Positions 1-8,057 of a DNA stretch of 64,000 bases are shown here, in pieces; within the stretch, counting starts at the first letter, position 1, and each line of letters begins with the position of its first letter. The stretch spans positions 773,094,809-773,158,808 of the forward strand of contig CM057339.1 in the NCBI GenBank assembly GCA_030015575.1, given 5' to 3'. Below the pieces are notes generated by a model. That model was not told the DNA's origin and did not search any database. It saw only the letters and a list, made by a program, of their open reading frames with translations. This DNA is from Agapanthus africanus (lineage: Eukaryota > Streptophyta > Magnoliopsida > Asparagales > Amaryllidaceae). The translations under genes and the position numbers were made by a program.

Positions 1-94
1 TCTGCTCGTTGATCGGAGCAGCGATGGCAGGTGTAATCGGTAGTGGAGGTGGAGTGTTGTTGAAATTGGTGCTGGTGTTGTTTGGGGAATCCAT
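1..94 (-). CDS. Probable N-terminus of element A gag (partial)
   Basis: An open frame starts with ATG at 94 on the minus strand and continues to the window edge. It encodes about 31 residues rich in Asn, Thr and Pro, beginning MDSPNNTSTNFNN. It sits where gag should start, about 190 bases after the LTR end. Gag N-termini are poorly conserved and no domain is visible in so short a piece. The call rests on position only; it could also be a chance frame. Confidence 0.3.
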   Translation of the reverse strand, partial: MDSPNNTSTNFNNTPPPLPITPAIAAPINEQ

Positions 95-285
95 AACCTT
101 GAAAGAAAAATTTGGGGTAGGACAGATTCAAAGTATATGAAATGATAAGATTCAAGGAATGTGAATTGTAAAGAATGTTTTCAATTGCTGGTTCTTGTGT
201 TATATTGCTTAGGTTGTCCACACAGAACAGATCTACATGGTAGTGTCCCGTACAGCTCTGACCTGCATGGGCCACCAACAAAACC
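1..285 (-). mobile_element. Element A: leader and body start (LTR retrotransposon)
   Basis: Read on the minus strand, the LTR of element A ends at 286 with GGCGTGACA. About 190 bases of leader follow, then an ATG at 94 that opens a frame running off the window. The body of A therefore lies to the left. I do not recognise a standard primer binding site next to the LTR end. The Gypsy assignment rests only on the LTR style (long, TGT...ACA, TATA far from the end) and is tentative. Whether the element is broken cannot be judged from this stub. Confidence 0.5.
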
Positions 286-834
286 TGTCACGCCTCGCTT
301 CCCAGTATACGGGCAGAGGACGCGACAATGCCGCTACGTATTTACTCTGAAGTAAACACGCTGAGCGTATCTAAGCAATATAAGTAAAATGCACAAGAGA
401 CAGAGACAATAGATATAAATGAACAACACTTTTATTTATTCACATTCTTTTTACAATACATATGAAAAGTAAATACATGGAATGAAAAGCAATGCCTAAA
501 CAGTGGCATAACAGAAATGGAAAGTACAGAATGTAAATGTGTACAAGTATCTAGAGCTCCGGGTCGAAGGCAAGCTAATCCAAGTCCTCGCTGGTGGTCT
601 CGATCTCCTGAAGGTCCGAATCACCTGACAACATTCCAAAGAAGAAAGAGAGGGAATGTCGTCAGCGAACAATCGCTCGGTAAGTCCCAAAGATAAGGGA
701 GAATTAGAATAGACAGAGAGAGAGAGAGTGCGTAACTTTTAAAGTGGTATTATATTGTTATAATGTTGTATTTAATGTTAACGCTGTTGTTTGTAGCATG
801 GTACAGAAGAGGCTAGTGTATACGAGAGGAGTCT
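286..834 (-). repeat. LTR of element A, 3' (U5) portion
   Basis: This is the end part of a minus-strand LTR whose other part is 34298-36589. The two parts join cleanly when element B and one copy of its agtct duplication are removed. The LTR end is at 286 (TGTCACGCC on the plus strand). A 12-base segment at 371-382 (CTAAGCAATATA) is the exact complement of 201-212 in the leader, so U5 and leader could pair around the priming region. Total LTR length would be about 2.84 kb. Confidence 0.6.
830..834. repeat. Target site duplication of element B (agtct, left copy)
   Basis: AGTCT directly precedes the outer end of element B here and is repeated at 34293-34297 directly after its other end. Five bases is the usual duplication length for Gypsy elements. 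Confidence 0.9.
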
Positions 835-1373
835 TGATTGGTTATTTTTTTTTGCGTGCTTAGTTTTAATCACCGCAATCAAGACGATTTCGCTTGGTAG
901 CTAGCCGGTTGAGTACGGGTCGATCCACAATGAGATGGAATCTTTTTCTTTATATTTTAATGAGTTAAATCCAAATATGTCGAGTTTTGTTTTAAGATCT
1001 ACTAATGAGATAAAAGATGATAAAAGAACTTGTTAGGGTTAGGATTAGGTTAGTTCGAGTTTGAAATTTCTCACTTCTTTCAATGCCTTTCTTAATATCG
1101 GTGTTAAGGTAATCAGCAACAAGGGGGATTAGCACGATTAGGAAGGAACTTACAAGTATAAGCTAGGCTTTCCATGCTTAATTTCTTCCTTTTGGTCCTT
1201 GTCCGTCCGTTCTTGGCTCTTAGCCCTAACCTCCGGTTAATTCAATCACAACCGGTCTAACTATGGAATCACCGCTATCATGTAGGATAGGGTGCCGTAG
1301 TGAGCGGATTATGGTTCAATTAACGGGAGTCTTAATTAAGGTGCTGGGCAAAGAAAAGAGTGATAGAGATTTC
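835..1373 (-). repeat. 3' LTR of element B, distal portion
   Basis: Matches 32710-33250 of the 5' LTR across its whole length with about 6 percent differences. The outer terminus reads TGATTGG on plus, which is the LTR 3' end (CCAATCA) on minus. It stops at gagatttc (1373), where element C has entered; the LTR resumes at 21603. Confidence 0.92.
1369..1373. repeat. Target site duplication of element C (atttc, left copy)
   Basis: ATTTC precedes element C and recurs at 21603-21607 just after it. In the uninterrupted B LTR at 33244 the site is present once, inside gagatttccttctctc, which confirms the insertion point to the base. Confidence 0.95.
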
Positions 1374-2933
1374 TATTGAAGATAGTGCCCTCATAGTCAA
1401 TTATTGGATCGCAGGTACGTGATTGCAATGATTGCGGAGGACCTATACCGGTAGGACAATCTTACTCGAGATGATAGTATGCTATCTGGTTTGCCTTTAT
1501 CAGTCGTGTACATGCTCAGGTGACTGATTACATGTTACACTTTGATAGAGCCCTTAGGATCTTGCTTTACCACCAACAGTATGATGGCGATCATATACGT
1601 GAGAGTTGGGTGGTTTATACGCATATCCTTAATTGTGGTCCCTAGTCGTGGGAGTTTCGAGATAGGGCATCGATACTCCGGAGTAGACTAGTGTGTACAG
1701 TCGAGACCCCGACGAGGGGCGGTGGCCGGTCTCACAAGCCACTGGTATCAGTTGGATCACCTAAGATGTATACAGGTGCTCATTGGGTTATGAGTACACC
1801 GGACAGGACTCGCCGGGAACCTGCTAGTTGGTATTATACATATCGTCAGATAGCAGTTCCCTGGTGACATGTGTACAGGTTAGTTCATCGACCTGAGGTC
1901 GTCATTTGTCTCGTGTGAGTTCCCACTGTGCTTTGATTCCTACCCAACCACGGCTCAAAGGAGTCGTGCAAACAGGTAGCTTTTGGGTACAGTCCCGAGC
2001 CATATGGAGGCACGTGAGCGGATCGGCAGGGGATTCGTCTCTCCCTGTATTGGGGGCGAGATCGTGCTGTGTCTAGGAGAGCCATTATACATAGCCCACG
2101 GCCGTGGCAGGAGATTTACTGGTAGGTACTCCAATAGTATCTCAGGGTGTTATTGGGCTTCACTCCGACACGACTTATACTGCTATTGGGGGTCTGACGT
2201 TACTAGCCCCCTAGGCAGATATGCGATACTCATAGACGAACGGACCGGACTATATATACATTGTCACTGTTAGGATCAGTAGGGTTTCCGGATGAGTTCA
2301 CTCATCGGCCTCCCTTGAGGTCAGTCCATGGGCAGCCGTTACGCATTGCTAGTGCCGCTGACGGTTTGTGGTTAAACCCACTGCCAGGGTACTGACGAGT
2401 CATTAGAGTCCTCCACAGACAGTTTCCCAAATTCGGGCAAAACGTTGTAGAGGCCGTATGGTTTTATGGCAGGGTTCGGAAAATGCACGTGCGTTTACGC
2501 ACGTGTTATTTTTCGGGCGGATGATACTGGCCGGCTTTGGTTTAAGCCGGATCCGAGTATTATATTGAGTGGTATAATATCTTTGTCTCAGTTGCATTTG
2601 TATTCGGTCGTAATACAAATGCGGGTATATTTATACAGTTTCGGGGTTATCCTGAAAGTCGTTTCAGGATCACTTTTGGAAGTTGCCAGTTTCCAGTTTT
2701 CTATCAGCCGTCTTTTAACGTTTGGTTAAAGACGGATTTATCTTTTCTTGGATGAGGGTGAGTCAGTGTTCTAGAAGCATCTAGATGAGGTGACAAGGAT
2801 TAATTGGTGTTGTGTTTTCATTGGTTGCTTTAATGGTTCAATTAATGCATGATGAATAGGTTTATGACTCATGCTTTAACATTAAAGCATTTTGTTTAGC
2901 TAAGGATATTTGTTCATGATCTTTTGCTTAAGG
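1374..2933 (+). repeat. 5' LTR of element C, first portion
   Basis: Aligns base for base with 19479-21041 of the 3' LTR at about 99 percent. It breaks off after taagg (2929-2933), the left duplication of element D, and resumes at 13550. It contains blocks also found in the LTRs of D, G and H, for example CCCTAGTCGTGGGAG and GGGCATCGATACTCC around 1641-1678. Confidence 0.93.
2929..2933. repeat. Target site duplication of element D (taagg, left copy)
   Basis: TAAGG precedes element D and recurs at 13545-13549. The uninterrupted C LTR at 21034-21041 has it once (gcttaaggttactc). Confidence 0.95.
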
Positions 2934-5160
2934 TGTTAGTTGTATGTATGCCCTAGAGGCCAGTATTGTACAGATTATGTATATTATATTGGATGCTTGG
3001 ACATATATAGAGATGACTTTCTTGCTCGATATGATAGTATGCTATCTGGTTACTCTTTATCTTAACATGTACACTTGTCTCTTTAAACTGTCTTATAGTT
3101 ACATGTTGGTAAAGCCCTTAGGATGTGTACTTGACTACCTGGACTATGATGCAGATCATACTAGTGGGGACATGGTAGTCCATAAGTACATCCTTCAAGG
3201 TCCCTAGTCGTGGGTGTATCGAGACGGGGCATCGATATACCAGAGTAGACTAGCGTATACGCTTCTCGACCCATGAGATGGGCGATGGATGATCCCATAT
3301 CCATTGGTGTTTGACATCAGAGATGGTGTACGGGTGCTCAGTGGAGACTGGGTACACTGGACGGACTCGCCGAGAACTCCCAGATGGTATTAAAACTCAC
3401 GTCAGATGGCAGTTCTCAGGTGACACTTGTACAGGTTAGTCTGTAGACCCGAGATCGTCATAGAGTCTTGTGTGATTCCCACTGTGCTTTGATCTCCACC
3501 TTACCACGTCAATGAGGGCGTGCAAAACTGTGGTCTTTGGGTACAGTCCCGAGTCACATGGAGGCAATGAGCGATAGGAGGGGTTTCGTCTTTCCCGGTA
3601 TTGGGGGTTGATGTTGCGCTGTGCTCGATTGGCCGTAACAGGGAAGTCCCTGGCCAGGGCTGATCAGAGATTTGCTGGTAAGTGTTACCAGAAGTTTCTC
3701 GACCCGTTATGAACCTCACATCGGCACGACTTATCGGTTATTGGGGTCTGACGTTTACCACCCCTAGACTTGATATGTGACGTATCAGACGAACAGACCG
3801 GACTGTACGGTAAGTGTTACTGGATGGATTCACAGGAGTGTGAGTGGGCTAGCTCGTCGATCTTCTGATCGCTCAATACCCGGGTGGCCGTTACGTTTAG
3901 CAGACCGCTTGCGGCTTGTGGGTGCTTGATATGATCATCATCTGCTACCGGCGTATTGACGAGTCTTTAGAGTCCTACACAGAGGTTTCCTGGCTCAAGC
4001 GAAACGAAATAGGAGCGCATATGAGATATGTGCAGGACCGAGAATAATGCATGTATGTGATACCGCATTTCATTCTCGCGATATATGTTTCGATTGGTTA
4101 TATACGATATGACCTGGTTATCGAATCATTGATTCGATAAATCGATACATTAAATACTAGTCGGTTATGTGCGACATGACCGGATCATTGAATCGAATGT
4201 TGATTTAATGATTTAATGTATAATTATATATTTGATATATTGCTTTGCATTAACTAGTATTGGTTCACTTTATACGGATTTTCTCACTTGATGTGCAAGT
4301 TGTATATGTGATATACTTTTTGTGCACAAATATGTATCATGTTTGATGATACATACTCACATGGTTAGGTGTAAAGAATTAAACCATGGTTAAGAAGATA
4401 ATTAGGGTTTTGATTTATTCTCTCATTTATTTATCCATTCTTTATTTATTTAAATGGATAAATGGAAAACATAATGGTTTCTTTTTGTCATGAAGCTTGT
4501 TGAAGCTTCATGAAGCTTTGACTAAAGAAACCATTTTGTTTTCTAGCTTAACCCTAACCCTTCTCATTAACCATGGTCTTTTCTCTACACTTAACCTTGG
4601 TTGAGATATGATAAGTATTTGATTTATTTTTCTATTTTAATAAGACTTATCATATTTTAACTTCATCTTCTCCTTCTTCTTCAAGAGAGAAAACTAGATG
4701 CCATCAATGGCAACTTGAGCAAAAGTGAGTGAAATCCAATTCTAAAGTGAACCCACCTCCTATTTCTTCACCCTCTACCTCTTGCCAAGTTGTTTTGGGT
4801 GTTTTCTTCACAAGTTTCACAACTTGGTGAAGTTGGAGCTTGAACTAGTGCAACCTCGACGTAGATCGTCTTTGACACGAAGCCGACGACCTATTCCGCT
4901 CGCTTTCCCGATGAAACCGATGAACAAGTCTAAGATTGAAAAAGGACAGCGAGAGGAGCACTACGTGGAGCTAAGGAAGTGGATATCCGGATCTACAAAG
5001 GTTGTAGCTTCTCACTTCTAGTTAAAGTGTTAACTATGTTTTCATTTCGCCTAAACATCTAGTCTAAGATCTGTAGTCTAGGGTTTCTCGGCACCAAAAT
5101 TTTTAAATTGGCATGTTCGATGCCTTGTGAGACCACTATAGGGTGCCTAGGAACCTTTCA
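2934..5160 (+). repeat. 5' LTR of element D
   Basis: 2227 bp, starting TGTTAGTTGTATG and ending CCTTTCA, with the primer site two bases further on. Matches 11318-13544 at about 99 percent. It contains short palindromes such as CATGAAGCTT repeats near 4490-4520, and blocks shared with the LTRs of C, G and H. Confidence 0.95.
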
Positions 5161-5161
5161 C

Positions 5162-5174
5162 TGGTATCAGAGTC
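5162..5174 (+). other. Primer binding site of element D
   Basis: TGGTATCAGAGTC lies one base after the LTR end. It is complementary to the 3' end of plant initiator methionine tRNA, the usual Copia primer. Confidence 0.9.
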
Positions 5175-5360
5175 TAGCTAGAGCCTTAGGCGAAGTCCCG
5201 ACGACGTTTGAAACCCGATCGAACCGAAACCCAAAACCCTAAAATGCTCTCTGGACTTTTTCTAAAAATTCGGATTTTTGTCAATTAAAAATATCCAGAA
5301 AATCAAGCAGGGTGTTATTTGAATTACTGTGAAATACGAGGGCCTGAATCAACTTTTCCA

Positions 5361-5406
5361 CCGCGGAACCGCGGCACGTGCTATGCATGCTGCGGCGGTT
5401 CCGCGG
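5361..5406 (+). other. CCGCGG hairpin module in element D leader
   Basis: CCGCGGAACCGCGGC and, 16 bases later, GCGGCGGTTCCGCGG can fold back on each other over about 15 pairs. Equivalent modules lie in the leaders of C (14324-14370) and G (62180-62226), and in the LTRs of the unrelated element B (22161-22210 and 33798-33848). Confidence 0.75.
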
Positions 5407-6403
5407 CCTTACTGTTCCTTTGTGTGATGTTTTCTGCACAGTAACTCATATAATTCAATGCTGTGTTTTCTGGGATATTTTTGTTGTGACCATACAGAAG
5501 AGTATTCTGGGGTACTATTGGGAATCAAAGTTTCGATCGGGGTATCAAATTTTCGTCTTTGTGTTTTTCCGGATAATTTATAGAATATGTTAAAAAGTTC
5601 GACCGGATATAAATACCCAACTTTTCCCCTGTCGGGAAATTTCCAAGTGTTGGATTTTTCCGTAGTTTAACGACGTTCTAAGTAGTGCAAGTAACGCGAT
5701 GGACCCTCTAGAAGACAACAAACCTTAACTCGATTATGTGACCGTCTTGAACTGCCCTTTGAACCTTCGGGTTTGGGGCAGTACGGCGTGCCACATGTGA
5801 GGCGTTGGCTTGACCCTTCTACGGCTGGACCGTTGGTACCGAGGCACGAACTGAATGTTGCTAGACTTATTTCATGTGTTGGACTGTATCGGGAAAACTT
5901 GGGTGTTCGAATGTTCGATCGGAAAATTTAACATTTTCTGTTTATCTGGAATGTGATACAATAATTGGAATTCACAAACAGTTATGTGATAACTGAATGA
6001 ATGTTATAAATCTAGCAGTTTAGTTTCACTTGATATTGAAAAGAGTTTTCGATAATGAGACTAAAATGCAGGGTTCATAACTGTTAGGCATGTGATGTCT
6101 AAGTATTTCATTTGATTAGGCATGCGATGTCTAAAGAAGTTGCGGATTCCAATTGTTGTAGTTTTACACTTTCTTTTCTGTCACCGTAAGTGTAGTATGC
6201 TCATATCACCGGTTTCGTTGCTATACGTCAACGACAATTGGGGTATGCATACTTACTTACGTTGATGACATGTGATGTTATGTGTTGCTGGATATGTTAT
6301 ATTGGATCGTCGTGTTCGAATAGCCGGGGGTTTTTATGTGAGATGAGTGTTTTTCATTTTCATTCATGTAAAAACTTGTATGTAATATTCTTTTATTTGG
6401 GGC

Positions 6404-6422
6404 ACTTCCAGGTAGCGGAAGT
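6404..6422 (+). other. GGGGCA hairpin in element D leader
   Basis: ACTTCC and GGAAGT pair over six bases around a loop AGGTAGC, directly after GGGGC. The equivalent hairpins are CGACC/GGTCG in C (14799-14815) and ACAACC/GGTTGT in G (61775-61793). Stem bases change on both sides together, while the loop and the preceding TAATATTCTTTT (C and D) stay similar. Confidence 0.7.
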
Positions 6423-7011
6423 TGTCACCCTTTGTATATTATTTACTTTTCCGCATTAGGATAGACCCAAGGAGGGGAGCACAAGTAACCGGGTTCTGGG
6501 GTCCAGTGGGAGACCAACTCGAGGAGTCGAGTCCGGGTCTCCTAACCCTAGAATTGGTAGGGTTGCTTGCCGCTCTCGTAGGGGTCTAAGGGTGTGGGAT
6601 TGGCTATTCATCACGACCGTGGAATCCGTGTTTTATACTGGCTCGTATTGAAAACACGGACGTCCTAGTATATCCAATATTTCATATGTTGATTCTGCTG
6701 CGATATCTGTGATGTGATTCTGTGATGGATATAGTATATAGTATATATGATATATTATATAGACGTTACTTATGTTTTACACCCGCGCTAGCCCTGCCCC
6801 GCTCTGCCGTTAGTTACCTAACCTAACGGTGCACGAGGGGACATCGAGGCGAATGCGGATGGCATAAGTGTACGTCATATCTATCTGTGATGTTTAGGTA
6901 TTTAAATGATGGGACTTCATTAATGTGATTAATGAAAGAAAAGAAACCTAAGATGTTGTAGAATCAAATTTTAAAATAAAACAGGTAGCTACAGTTTTTG
7001 CTTTGCAAAGT

Positions 7012-7233
7012 GATATATACGATATATCCCGCACCTTATTCGATGAGGAAAGGACCGAGATCCCTTCACCGGGAGTGACTCCTTTAGCAATAACTGGCAG
7101 ATGCTACACACTCGGTTTGCTTTTGACTGCTTTTGGGTCTTTGCTTTGTACAGCGATATATATGATATATCCCGCACCTCATTCGACGAGGAAAGGACCG
7201 AGATCCCTTCGCCGGGAGTGACTCCTTTAGCAA
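7012..7233 (+). repeat. Tandem module pair in element D leader
   Basis: About 85 bases (GATATATCCCGCACC through CGGGAGTGACTCCTTTAGCA) occur at 7012-7095 and again at 7140-7233 with few differences. Element C carries the same pair at 15540-15625 and 15674-15763, with a similar period of about 130 bases. Confidence 0.8.
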
Positions 7234-7383
7234 AACTAGAAAAGCCTCAAAATCACTCCATTTCAAAACTCCATTTGATTCTACAACGATATCAAGTTCA
7301 TTACGCAATAGGTTTTCAGAAAAACCTGTTGTAGCCCTCCGTCATTTCAGATAAGTACTATTTAGTATTCGTGCTGCGGTTGT

Positions 7384-7580
7384 TTGGCATGCGTCAAGGC
7401 GTAGTGTACGGTAGCTAACTATTATTTATCTGCTTATGCATATGATGCAGATTGGATTAGGGTATTCGCACGGCGTTGTTTGGCATGCGTCAAGGGTCGT
7501 GCGGGTGGGTTTAATTCAATCAGGAAATGACGGGTTGAACTTGACTAGCGGACTATGGGTTGTTTGGCATGCGTCAAGGT
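7384..7580 (+). repeat. Triple TTGGC-GTCAA hairpin repeat in element D leader
   Basis: TTTGGCATGCGTCAAGG occurs three times, with hairpin starts at 7384, 7480 and 7564 (spacing 96 and 84). Each copy has its own following tag: CGTAGTGTACGGTAGCT, GTCGTGCGGGTGGG and TCATAGCACGCTAGGGGCA. The layout is kept in C and G. Confidence 0.8.
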
Positions 7581-8057
7581 CATAGCACGCTAGGGGCAAA
7601 AGATTATCGGGAATTTCAAGTGTTGAAATTTGCAATGAGATTGCATACCTTCTATGAGATACTTGGATCCCGATACCCACTGCGAGTAAGAGTTACTCCT
7701 GGGAGAGTTTTACACATTGCAATTAGCTGATCAAGTAGGTGTCTAGAAAGGTGTCAACGGGGTTACGCCTCTGGGAAAACGAGGTTTACATTAATTAGGT
7801 TCGTGCGAAAGCACGGGGGACCTCCCTCAAAGTACCGACACTGGCCTGGTTGAAAGATTAGCGAACTTGTAGTGTGTAATTAATCCCGGCTAGTCTTTCC
7901 TTTTATGGTTTGAAGGAAGATTTGATAAAATGCAGTGGGAGCCATCCTGATTAGATAAGATAATAACCAATCTGATCTTGCACGAGCATACGCTAAAGTG
8001 TTTTCTTCTCTCTCTCTCCAGGTAGCGACCATTTCATGCCCTAATAAAGATAATAAT

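Larger units (their letters stand above)
5175..8034 (+). other. Long structured leader of element D
   Basis: 2.86 kb without a coding domain. In order it holds a CCGCGG hairpin (5361-5406), a GGGGCA hairpin (6404-6422), a domain with ACCCAAGGAGGGG and TAGGGGTCTAAGG (6460-6600), a CCGTTAG/CTAACGG hairpin (6807-6829), two copies of a GCACCTCATTCGACGAGG module (7012-7095 and 7140-7233), a GGTTTT/AAAACC hairpin (7310-7327), three TTGGC-GTCAA hairpins (7384, 7480, 7564) and a GAAA-loop hairpin (7802-7815). It ends in a pyrimidine tract and AG before GTAGCGACC. The same series recurs in elements C and G, so this looks like a conserved RNA region rather than decayed coding DNA. Confidence 0.75.

Noticed and set aside
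700-730. GA-rich microsatellite
   Set aside because: Too short (about 18 bases) to be more than ordinary plant simple sequence.
1885-2273. Proteins of 66-96 residues in the LTRs of C (and the copies at 20088 and 20335)
   Set aside because: They are identical in both LTRs because the LTRs are copies, have no domain, and overlap on opposite strands. Chance frames in repeats.
5175-8034. Small proteins encoded in the leader of element D (for example near 7003-7334)
   Set aside because: The frames come from the duplicated 85-base module and run on both strands. No family matches, and the related leaders do not keep the frames.
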